NCBI RefSeq assembly: GCF_938028825.1
Contig: NZ_CALIZP010000086.1
Span: 1-6,373, forward strand
Length of the DNA stretch: 6,373 bases
Direction: 5' to 3'
Source of the DNA: an uncultured Cardiobacterium sp.
GTDB lineage: Bacteria; Pseudomonadota; Gammaproteobacteria; Cardiobacteriales; Cardiobacteriaceae
Part shown: positions 1 to 5,547 of the stretch, piece after piece
Layout of the letters: every line of letters starts with the position of its first letter
How positions within the stretch are numbered: position 1 is the first letter of the stretch
Notes under the pieces: model-generated
Told to the model about the DNA's origin: nothing
Seen by the model: the letters and a program-made list of their open reading frames with translations, nothing else
Database searches by the model: none
Translations under genes and position numbers: made by a program

Positions 1-113
1 TTCACTACATCAACTATGGCTTTGTCCAGCCCGGCATACTTTTCAGGCCACCACCCAAATTTTTAGTGGATGGAAAGGAGATCGGCAAAAAAGAAGGATT
101 TGATAGAAAAAGA
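1..113. other. Left-edge region without a recognisable gene
   Basis: I see no supportable gene here. Short frames run through it on both strands, but none has a start with a ribosome binding site or a sequence I recognise. On the minus strand this is the stretch just downstream of the tRNA pair. It has T-rich tracts (rich in T on the minus strand at about 85-110) that could help end transcription, but no good GC stem stands in front of them, so I do not call a terminator. A fragment of a gene lying left of the window cannot be excluded. Confidence 0.4.
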
Positions 114-190
114 TGGCGCGCCCGAAAGGATTCGAACCTCCGACCGCCTGGTTCGTAGCCAGGTACTCTATCCAACTGAGCTACGGGCGC
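114..190 (-). tRNA. tRNA-Arg (anticodon ACG), distal copy
   Basis: This is a 77-base cloverleaf on the minus strand with the 3' CCA encoded (complement of TGG at 114-116). The acceptor stem GCGCCCG pairs with CGGGCGC, followed by a G discriminator. The D arm starts GCTCAGTTGGATAGAG. The anticodon stem-loop CCTGG-CTACGAA-CCAGG gives anticodon ACG, as in the E. coli tRNA-Arg that reads CGU/CGC/CGA after A34-to-inosine editing. The T loop is TTCGAAT. The T stem GGAGG/CCTTT contains two G-U wobbles. The other copy, 18 bp upstream in transcription order, differs at a single base (125 here versus 220) and has only one wobble. The pair is probably one transcript. Confidence 0.95.
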
Positions 191-208
191 GCAAAGTAAA
201 GAGAAAGA

Positions 209-285
209 TGGCGCGCCCGGAAGGATTCGAACCTCCGACCGCCTGGTTCGTAGCCAGGTACTCTATCCAACTGAGCTACGGGCGC
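209..285 (-). tRNA. tRNA-Arg (anticodon ACG), promoter-proximal copy
   Basis: This is a complete 77-base tRNA-Arg(ACG) on the minus strand with an encoded CCA (209-211), acceptor stem GCGCCCG/CGGGCGC, anticodon loop CTACGAA and T loop TTCGAAT. It matches the downstream copy at all positions but one: base 220 restores a Watson-Crick pair at the outer end of the T stem, so this copy is the more stable fold. It lies about 12 bases inside the start point expected from the promoter at 304-332. Its reverse complement produces the familiar spurious peptide ending in VLYPTELR, so reading frames crossing it should be ignored. Confidence 0.96.
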
Positions 286-303
286 GTCTTTGCAAGGCCG
301 CGC

Positions 304-332
304 ATTATCCATAGCGGCAAGGGGGGCGTCAA
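304..332 (-). promoter_or_regulatory. Sigma70-type promoter of the tRNA-Arg pair
   Basis: On the minus strand a -35 box TTGACG (332-327) and a -10 box GATAAT (309-304) are separated by exactly 17 bp. Transcription should begin near 297, about 12 bases before the first tRNA. The bases just after the -10 box are GCGCGGCC, the GC-rich discriminator expected of stable-RNA promoters under stringent (ppGpp) control. The match and the position are seen directly; the stringent control is inferred. Confidence 0.78.
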
Positions 333-373
333 GTATTTTTCGGAGCCTGGGCATCCGCCCGACGGGCAGGTTT

Positions 374-1033
374 TCAGGTACTGCGCTGCCTGCGGCGGCG
401 TTGCAGCAGATTGTTGATGATGTTTTTTCCTGCAATCAGCAGGCCGTAGCAGAAGAATGCGCCGGGCGGCAGGGCGGCGAGAATGAGGTGGTTCTCGCCG
501 CTGTGAATGTGGAGCGTCCAGTCGGTACCGGCACCAAAGATGCGGTCGGCACCGGCAAACAGAGTGCCGGTGGCGAGGATTTCCCGCACACTGCCAAGAA
601 TGATGAGGACGAGGGCAAAACCCGTACCCATCGCCGCGCCGTCGATGGCGGCGGGCAGGACGGGGTTTTTGGCGGCATAGGCTTCGGCACGGGCGATGAT
701 GACGCAGTTGGTGACGATGAGCGCAAGGTAGATGCCGAGCGACTGGTAAAGCGGGTAGGCCAGCGCCTGGATGAGGATTTCCACCACGGTCACGGCGCCC
801 GCGATGAGCAGGACAAAGACCGGGATGCGGATTTCCGGGCGCAACCAGCGGCGGGTGGCGGCGACGAGGGTATTCGACAGGGTGAGGACGAAGATGGTGG
901 CGAGACCGAGACCGATGGCATTCACGGCGTCGGTCGAGGTGGCGAGCAGCGGGCAGAGACCGAGGATTTGCACCAGGGCGGGATTGTTGTGCCACAGGCC
1001 GTTGGCGAGGGTTTTGCGGGTTTCGGGGGTCAT
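374..1033 (-). CDS. rnfE: Rnf/Rsx electron transport complex subunit E
   Basis: This is a 219-residue integral membrane protein of the RnfE/NqrD family. RnfE is one of the core membrane subunits of the Rnf complex, which couples electron transfer between ferredoxin and NAD to ion movement across the inner membrane. In some bacteria the complex (Rsx) keeps SoxR reduced. Family landmarks in order are NGLWHNNPALVQ (11-22), LGLCPLL (24-30), EIRIPVFV (67-74), LIVTNC (105-110), RAEAYAAKNP (115-124), LGSVREILATGTLF (146-159) and LPPGAFF (188-194). Cys27 and Cys110 sit where the paired RnfA/RnfE (NqrE/NqrD) subunits hold an intramembrane [2Fe-2S] cluster. The hydrophobic stretches fit six helices, and the length is normal for the family. 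I chose the ATG at 1033 because MTPETRKTLANGLW aligns with the usual N-terminus; the upstream extension is not family-like. No strong Shine-Dalgarno is visible, though a TATACT box lies at 1068-1063. The other rnf genes are not next to it: upstream is a divergent gene and downstream are the tRNAs. Confidence 0.93.
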   Translation of the reverse strand: MTPETRKTLANGLWHNNPALVQILGLCPLLATSTDAVNAIGLGLATIFVLTLSNTLVAATRRWLRPEIRIPVFVLLIAGAVTVVEILIQALAYPLYQSLGIYLALIVTNCVIIARAEAYAAKNPVLPAAIDGAAMGTGFALVLIILGSVREILATGTLFAGADRIFGAGTDWTLHIHSGENHLILAALPPGAFFCYGLLIAGKNIINNLLQRRRRQRST

Positions 1034-1073
1034 GGCGGGCGCAGGTTGCGGGAGAAGCGCGCAGTATAGTGGA

Positions 1074-1133
1074 TTGATTTGCCGCACGGGGGAGCTGTTA
1101 TACACTGGCATTCTCATTTGCAACCACGGGAGA
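1074..1133 (+). promoter_or_regulatory. Probable promoter and ribosome binding site of the secreted-protein gene
   Basis: A -35-like TTGATT (1074-1079) and a -10-like TATACA (1099-1104) stand 19 bp apart, or 18 bp if the -10 is read one base earlier. A ribosome binding site GGGAGA (1128-1133) follows, five bases before the ATG at 1139. The spacing is slightly long, so this is a moderate call. The Shine-Dalgarno is clear and decides the start codon against the earlier in-frame methionine at 1079. Confidence 0.45.
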
Positions 1134-1138
1134 AAACC

Positions 1139-1513
1139 ATGACTTTCACTGCCACTTTCCGCCGTTCCTGCGTTGTGCTGCTGCTCGCTGCCCTGTGCAG
1201 CGCCCCGCTCGCCGCACAACAGGAGAACAAGGGCAACCTGCTTTTCCTTTGGCGCGAAAATCCGCCCAAAGGCTCGGCGGATGGCGACATCATCCGCCAC
1301 TTGCAGGAACAGGGTTACACCGTGACTATACGCGAGGCGCTTGATGATGCGGCCGGGGTGTGTCAATACGACCTCGTGCTGCTGTCATCCACGGTGCGTT
1401 CCAACCAGATGACCGCCAAACGCCTCCCGGTCAGTATCTTGCGCAATATGCGTGTGCCGCTGCTCACCTGGGAAAACGATCTGCTCGGCGAATGGCCAGC
1501 CACGCCGCCATAA
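1139..1513 (+). CDS. Truncated secreted/periplasmic protein of unknown function
   Basis: The frame encodes 124 residues. A signal peptide is clear: basic FRRS, then the hydrophobic CVVLLLAALC, then SAPLAA before QQEN, so cleavage near residue 26 is likely. The mature part contains LLFLWRE (34-40), DGDIIRHLQEQGYTV (48-62), YDLVLLSSTVRSNQM (77-91) and VPLLTWENDLL (106-116). This looks like an alpha/beta fold resembling bacterial hypothetical proteins with an S-S-x-V-x-S-N motif followed by V-P-x-x-x-W-E. In those proteins the chain continues well past the W-E motif. Here it turns into GEWPATPP and stops, and that last part is the antisense of the conjugation gene on the other strand. The gene is therefore cut at about 1480-1497 and has lost its C-terminal half. 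The start at 1139 is supported by GGGAGA five bases upstream. I cannot name the family with certainty. Confidence 0.6.
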   Translation: MTFTATFRRSCVVLLLAALCSAPLAAQQENKGNLLFLWRENPPKGSADGDIIRHLQEQGYTVTIREALDDAAGVCQYDLVLLSSTVRSNQMTAKRLPVSILRNMRVPLLTWENDLLGEWPATPP

Positions 1514-2377
1514 GACGCTGTCCAGCCCGGAGAGGTAATACGGCCAGAACGGGGTGTAGGGCAGGGTGCAGTAGTAGCGCCCGCCGTTGCTGAGGCCGTA
1601 GTCGTCCACGGAACGGGTGACGCTGTCGTTGGTGCGGTCGTAATCGGTGTAGTCGGCACTGTCGATCTGCTGCATGGTCTGATCGTAGTTCAGCCCCTGC
1701 TTGTCGCCCTCGCTGAACTGTCCATGCGGTGTACTGCGGTCCTGCCAGCCACCAAGAAATTTGTCCCCGGTGTTGACCGGCTGCTGACCGTTGCCGGTGT
1801 TCCCTCCCTGCTGCGGCACATTGCCGCTGCCCCGGTAATAGCGGCTGTTGGTCTTGTCATTGGATTGCTGCTGCGCCGGGCCGGTCTTCTGGAAAATCAC
1901 CATCGCCGGATGACCGATCAGCGCCGATTCGTAGTGCTGCGGCGCGTAGTGTTTGCCGAATTTGTGGTGCCGGTAACGTCCGGCACCGGCTTCCGGCACG
2001 GAGATGGACGGGAAGGCGAGGCGGATGACCGCTTCGCTCGCCGTTTTGTACGCACTGCCGATGAAGTTGCTGTAGTCCTCCCACGGCATCTTGTCGAGAT
2101 AGGGGTGCGACTGGTCAACCATTGCCGGCACGGTGTGGCCGACATGCAAGGTCCAAAAATACACGGGGCCGTACGGTGTCCAGATGACCCGCAGCGACAG
2201 GCCGAGGATGCGGTAATCAAGACAGTCCGGCAGTTGCTTGAAGGTGGTGGAAAAGATCTGCGCGGTGCTGATACCCGCCTCGGCAGACGGCAACACCGCA
2301 GCAGCAGCGGTACCGACAGCCAGTGCCAGGCGGCGCAGCAGATGGCGGCTTTGTCCGCCGGTTTTCTTGGTACACAT
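1385..2377 (-). pseudogene. TraU-like ICE conjugation protein (TIGR03756/PFL_4710 type), C-terminally truncated
   Basis: The protein starts with a signal peptide (RRLALAVGTAAAAVLPSAEA, cleavage after about residue 34). GISTAQIF, CLDYRILGLSLRVIWTPYG (52-70) and HVGHTVPAMVDQSHPY follow. ALIGHPAMVIF lies at 152-162, a Gly/Asn/Gln-rich insert at about 170-220, and PYYLSGLDSVLWRRGWP ends at 295. This order matches the exported TraU-like proteins of PFGI-1-class ICEs, thought to act in mating-pair assembly or DNA transfer in the cell envelope. Family members run some 150 residues further, through W-R-x-x-x-P-E and later Cys-containing parts. Here the last 35 residues (FAEQIVFPGE onward) are antisense to the secreted-protein gene at 1139, so they are not native. 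The start is decided by a perfect AGGAGG five bases before the ATG at 2377; that AGGAGG overlaps the TAG ending the SSB tail, which implies translational coupling. The family call is by motif memory, not by a search. Confidence 0.72.
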
Positions 2378-2385
2378 GCAGCCTC

Positions 2386-2703
2386 CTACACCGGGAAATC
2401 GTCATCCGGCAGGGCGTCTTGCGGTCTGGCGGCCATTTTCTTTGCCTTGCCGCCTTTGCCGGCCGGTTTTGCCTTGTCCGTGCCGACGCCGTCCGGCAGG
2501 TCTTCTGCACCGGGTGGTGGTACCTCGTCGAGATAATCCGGCGGCGTAGCGGCGGCAAAGCCGGTATCGTCATAACCGTTATCGCCGTACGGCGCTTGCG
2601 CGGGTGGTTGCTGCTGCGCCCGGGCGGTACGCTGCGACGGTGTCCCGGCTCCCAGGCCGTCCTGTTGCCGCTGTCCATCCATTTTGCCGACGTTGGGCTG
2701 CGG
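2386..2703 (-). pseudogene. Detached C-terminal linker and acidic tail of the ICE SSB
   Basis: This is the continuation of the ssb frame after its TAA at 2706-2704. The codons after the stop read PQPNVGK and then an ATG at 2682, all in the same frame as ssb. From that ATG the frame encodes 98 residues: a Gln/Pro/Gly-rich linker (RQQDGLGAGTPSQRTARAQQ, then QPPAQAPYGDNGYDD), a basic KAKPAGKGGKAKK and the terminus ALPDDDFPV. SSB proteins typically end in an acidic tip like DDDIPF after such a linker, and this tip binds partner proteins. I see no Shine-Dalgarno before the ATG at 2682, so independent translation looks unlikely. The likeliest reading is one SSB gene split by a nonsense change (for example CAA to TAA); stop-codon readthrough is the alternative. 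It ends in TAG within the ribosome binding site of the TraU-like gene. Confidence 0.65.
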
Positions 2704-3087
2704 TTACGGCCCCTGGAAGCTGCGGTTGCGGTAGGTGACGCCGCTCAGGGCGCGCATGTCCAGGCCGACCTCGTCGGCATTGACCTTGAAGCCCGAGCGC
2801 AGCTCGCCGGTTTCCTGATCGGTCCAGAATTCGACGTGCAGGTCGCCGCTGACAATCACCGCCGCCCCTTTTTTCAGCAGGGTGGCGGCGACTTCGGCCT
2901 TGCGCGAGAACCACGACACGTTGATCCAGAAACCGCCCTTATCGACCGGCTCGTTGTTTTCCCTGACCCAGTGCGGTTGCCGCATGGAAAAACTGACCCA
3001 GGGCAAGTCTTCGCCCAGGCGGTTCTTGGCCACGCCGTGGCGCGGGTCATCGCCGAGGTTGCCATGCAAAGTGATTTTTGCGCCCAT
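2704..3087 (-). CDS. ssb: ICE-type single-stranded DNA-binding protein, OB-fold domain
   Basis: This is a 127-residue product. The pattern matches SSB proteins of ICEs rather than the housekeeping SSB: MGAKITLHGNLGDDP at the start, DKGGFWINVSWFSRKAEVAA (49-68), KKGAAVIVSGDLHVEFWTD (72-90), and SGFKVNADEVGLDMRAL. Aromatic residues W40, W56, W59 and W88 are candidates for stacking on bases. The role is to coat single-stranded DNA during transfer or rolling-circle replication of the element. The start ATG at 3087 has AAGGAG six bases upstream. The protein stops at GP-TAA without the usual acidic tail; the tail is found in the same frame immediately downstream (2703-2386). A 120-base gap separates it from the gene before it. 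That gap includes a run of seven C bases on the plus strand near 3193 but no clear promoter. Confidence 0.85.
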   Translation of the reverse strand: MGAKITLHGNLGDDPRHGVAKNRLGEDLPWVSFSMRQPHWVRENNEPVDKGGFWINVSWFSRKAEVAATLLKKGAAVIVSGDLHVEFWTDQETGELRSGFKVNADEVGLDMRALSGVTYRNRSFQGP

Positions 3088-3207
3088 TGGGAACTCCTTG
3101 TGTGTTGGTGAAAGGAAAAAGAAAACGGATTTGCCGGGGCAGGGCAGGGCGGTCGTGGCAGAAATCCGCATGGGTTATCCCAACCGGTCGTCACCCCCCC
3201 TACCCCA

Positions 3208-3777
3208 TCATGACGCCCCGGTCGCATAGCCGGTGGGCCGGGGCCGTACCGCCCCGGCGGCAACAGCCGCCAGCGGCAGGGAAGCAGACGGCAGGGCGAG
3301 GATGCGTCTGGCGTTTTCCCTGGCACGCGCCAGGACTATTGCTGCCTCAGTACCGTATCCGGCGCCATACTGCGCCAGGCCGTCAGCTTGCAGATCGGCA
3401 CAGTCGCGGACAAAATCGGCAAAGGTCTCATCCCGGCGACAGATCTCGCTCACCGGCAGCAACTGATCCACCAGCTCGATGGACAGGGCATCACCCCGGG
3501 CGAGCAGCGTCCGCACCGAATCCACCCCGCCGTGCAGCAGGACGAAGCCTTGCAGGCGCAAGACACACAGCCCGGCCAATAGCAGCGGCATGGCAAGACC
3601 GACCGCCTCCCCCTGCGCCGAGAGCGGCAGCGGCAGGTCGGGAGCGACGGCTTTTGCCTCACGCGACAACGGATCAATCGCCGGACATTCCGCCATGCGG
3701 CGCAAGACGGCATAGGTTTTGAACTCCGCTGCGGGTAAACGCAGCGTTTCTTCCGGCATGGAAAAATAACGGGTCAT
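3208..3777 (-). CDS. Unrecognised ICE-module protein, 189 residues
   Basis: The protein starts MTRYFSMPEETLRLPAAEFK. It has a hydrophobic stretch at about 59-82 (VGLAMPLLLAGLCVLRLQGF...LLHGG). Next comes an acidic and charged middle with two Cys (C113, C126), then YGAGYGTEAAIVLARARENARR (137-158) and an Ala/Pro-rich tail. I recognise no catalytic motif and no known domain. The hydrophobic part contains Arg and Gln and is probably a buried helix pair rather than a membrane anchor. The start at 3777 is well supported by GGAGGAG six bases upstream; a longer TTG start at 3816 is not preferred. It lies between the DUF3158-like gene and ssb, where ICEs of this class usually have nothing or a small accessory gene, so a DNA-processing or regulatory role is only a guess from position. 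Confidence 0.72.
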   Translation of the reverse strand: MTRYFSMPEETLRLPAAEFKTYAVLRRMAECPAIDPLSREAKAVAPDLPLPLSAQGEAVGLAMPLLLAGLCVLRLQGFVLLHGGVDSVRTLLARGDALSIELVDQLLPVSEICRRDETFADFVRDCADLQADGLAQYGAGYGTEAAIVLARARENARRILALPSASLPLAAVAAGAVRPRPTGYATGAS

Positions 3778-3934
3778 GACAATCTCCTCCCGGCTGATAA
3801 AGAATGGCTTACGCAATGAATCCGGTATGGCAGCAGCACATCAGGCAGCATATCAAATGGCAAAGCAGACGGCATATGCGCCGCATGACGGGGCGAATCC
3901 TTATAACCTTTGGTTATATACCATTTCATGATAA
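3778..3934 (-). promoter_or_regulatory. AT-rich intergenic region with two inverted repeats
   Basis: This 157-base gap is the largest AT-rich part of the module. It holds a perfect inverted repeat TATAACC-TTT-GGTTATA (3902-3918). Beside it is CATGAT-A-ATCATG (3927-3939), which overlaps the stop codon of the DUF3158-like gene. Symmetry of this kind suits an operator or a short structured RNA in front of the 189-residue gene. No convincing -35/-10 pair is placed exactly, so the regulatory role is inferred. Confidence 0.4.
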
Positions 3935-4438
3935 TCATGATGACGCCTCCGTTTCAGAAAAAAGCGTAATGCCGCGATATTGGCTTTGCATTTTGATCAG
4001 ATTTATCACATTGAAAAATGTCTTGGCTTGCAGATTCAAGCTGATACGGCGCAATTCATATTCCTTGAACGCATGCAGGAAATAATCATCGCGCCGAAAG
4101 GAAACCGCTGTTCTGACCGCCAGCAATTTGTTGCTGTCGAGGGCCTCCACCGGCATCAATACCTGCATGGCCCCATGCCGGCCATTGCGCCACACCTCAC
4201 TGCGGATTTCGTGAAATTGCCAGACCAGCTGCACAATACCGTTGGCATGGATGCGGCGCAGGGAAATCTTGTCGGCCCCGTCAAGGAGCAGCACATTGCG
4301 GCGCAGCCGGGTAATCAGCGTCTGCATCTCATTGACCACATCTTGCAGTTGCAGCTGCAACTGCTCGATGCGCAGCTCGAAATCCTGCTTGCGTCGTGAC
4401 GGATCAAAACATTCCCGCACGACCGGTAATAACAACAC
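3935..4438 (-). CDS. DUF3158-like ICE protein
   Basis: A frame of about 167 residues. It opens with charged, coiled-coil-like heptads (FELRIEQLQLQLQDVVNEM at about 20-38, then QTLITRLRRNVLLL). WQFHEIRSEVWRNGRHG and LLAVRTAVSFRRDDYFLHAF follow, and then the signature-like YELRRISLNLQAKTFFNVIN near 137-156. That last motif and its place directly after a TIGR03761-type gene point to the DUF3158 family, which is found beside ssb in PFGI-1/SPI-7-class ICEs; its biochemical role is unknown. The start is uncertain. The GTG at 4438 has AGGGG five bases upstream and is my choice, but the frame stays open back to the TAA of the preceding gene (4487), so a longer product from a rare start is possible. 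An ATG a few bases upstream in another frame gives only a ten-residue peptide. Confidence 0.65.
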   Translation of the reverse strand: MLLLPVVRECFDPSRRKQDFELRIEQLQLQLQDVVNEMQTLITRLRRNVLLLDGADKISLRRIHANGIVQLVWQFHEIRSEVWRNGRHGAMQVLMPVEALDSNKLLAVRTAVSFRRDDYFLHAFKEYELRRISLNLQAKTFFNVINLIKMQSQYRGITLFSETEASS

Positions 4439-4486
4439 GGCAACCCCTAATGCTTTATCAGCATCTGCAATAACATCATGACGACA

Positions 4487-5491
4487 TTAACGCACAAACG
4501 CTTGCGGCACAGTCACCAGATACGGGAGCAATTTGCCGGCGAGCGTATCCGGGTCCGGTTCGCCGAAAGCATTGATGGCGGCCTGACAGGTATCATCCTT
4601 GCTGTCCCAGGATTCCATACCAACAAAGAAATGGCCGTCACAGGAGGCCAATAAGCGGCGCAAATGACGCCCCATTTCGCTCAACACATTCTGATAGGGT
4701 TTGGCATCGAGCAGACGCATCTGGATATAGGGAAAAATAATCCGGATGACATCGTCATGCAGCAAGATCAACTCAAAAGCGTGATAAGCATAAGGCGAGA
4801 CAAAATGGAGGTGCGCTTCGGCCGGTCTGGCCGAGGTAAACGGTTCCATCCGCGTCCGCACCTTCTCGCGCAACATCGTGCGCAGTTCATCCTGTTTGGC
4901 GGTGAAGAGGTCGTTGACGACCTTCAACTCTTCCTCGACCTTCAACAAACGCATCGCCGCGAAAGGACAGCCCCGGCGGTAATCGTTGAGAACCTGCTTC
5001 ACCTTGGCGGCAAAGCCGTACAGACCGGTCACCGGACCGCGTCCGGTTGACGCACTGCGCCCGATGCAGAGCAGCCAGCTGGAATGCATATGCAGCTCGC
5101 CGACTGCACCGGTAATGCCCCAGGCCGGACGTTCGAGCAGCATGCGCGACGGCATCGCCTGGTTCACCATCTTCTGCGCCTCACTCAGGGCCTTGGCATG
5201 CCGGATCTTGTTCTGTTCCAGGGCAATGGTTGCCGCCGCATCCTCCTCACTCTCGGATTCGGCGCGGATGATGTCCTGCTCCAGTAGGGTCAACATCCCG
5301 ACATCATCGCCGAGGGCATCCAGGGACTGTTGCACCTCCTGACTGCGCGTCTCCGTGATCAGACGGTTGCGGTGCTCCGCCGCAGCGGCTTTACTGCCGG
5401 CACCTTCTGCGCCAGTGGATTTCTCACCTGCTACATCTGCGGCAGGGGCGTTGCCCGGAACGGGCATCTCTTTATCGGTATCAGTCGTCAT
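4487..5491 (-). CDS. ICE protein of the TIGR03761 (PFL_4669) type
   Basis: A 334-residue protein. Residues 1-40 are low-complexity (Ala, Gly, Lys) and residues 50-112 are helical and charged. The conserved core then runs: LHMHSSWLLCIGR (133-145), GLYGFAAKVKQVL (156-168), LLKVEEELK (182-190), HFVSPYAYHAFELILLHDDV (229-248), and MGRHLRRLLA (273-282). A terminal AINAFGEPDPDTLAGKLLPY completes it. The S-P-Y-A-Y motif followed by an acidic patch and the later GRHLRR match TIGR03761 proteins, which sit upstream of DUF3158 and ssb in PFGI-1-like ICEs. Their function is unknown; linkage suggests DNA processing or replication of the excised element. The start at 5491 has GGAGG four bases upstream. The stop of the preceding repeat protein is 47 bases away, consistent with one operon. 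Confidence 0.8.
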   Translation of the reverse strand: MTTDTDKEMPVPGNAPAADVAGEKSTGAEGAGSKAAAAEHRNRLITETRSQEVQQSLDALGDDVGMLTLLEQDIIRAESESEEDAAATIALEQNKIRHAKALSEAQKMVNQAMPSRMLLERPAWGITGAVGELHMHSSWLLCIGRSASTGRGPVTGLYGFAAKVKQVLNDYRRGCPFAAMRLLKVEEELKVVNDLFTAKQDELRTMLREKVRTRMEPFTSARPAEAHLHFVSPYAYHAFELILLHDDVIRIIFPYIQMRLLDAKPYQNVLSEMGRHLRRLLASCDGHFFVGMESWDSKDDTCQAAINAFGEPDPDTLAGKLLPYLVTVPQAFVR

Positions 5492-5533
5492 AAAACCTCC
5501 GGTAACAGCAAAAACGGCTCCCCCTTACCCTTA

Positions 5534-5547
5534 TTCCTTTAAAGGAA
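5534..5547. repeat. 14-bp perfect palindrome
   Basis: TTCCTTTAAAGGAA is a perfect palindrome. It contains the TAA that ends the repeat-protein frame and lies about 43 bases before the start of the TIGR03761-type gene. It could be an operator or part of an attenuator. It might also be chance in an AT-rich gap. Confidence 0.5.

Noticed and set aside
114..285. tRNA-Arg pair as the ICE attachment site
   Set aside because: Both copies are complete genes with 5' ends and CCA, not a gene plus a short 3' fragment. No integrase gene is next to them, and the ICE genes start over 1 kb away after an unrelated fusion point.
345..373. Rho-independent terminator after rnfE
   Set aside because: GCCC/GGGC inverted repeats are present, but no T tract follows on the minus strand; the only T run is on the wrong side.
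70..417. Plus-strand open frame of 115 codons across the tRNA pair
   Set aside because: It reads the antisense of both tRNA-Arg genes and contains the well-known false peptide RIRTSDRLVRSQVLYPTELR. No ribosome binding site or family match supports it.
290..1069. Long plus-strand open frame opposite rnfE
   Set aside because: It is the antisense of a clear RnfE coding sequence, with Gly/Asp/Glu/Arg-rich composition typical of a GC-rich shadow frame.
3804..4085. Plus-strand frame of 93 codons over the AT-rich gap
   Set aside because: It runs antisense into the DUF3158-like gene and has no ribosome binding site or recognisable protein pattern.
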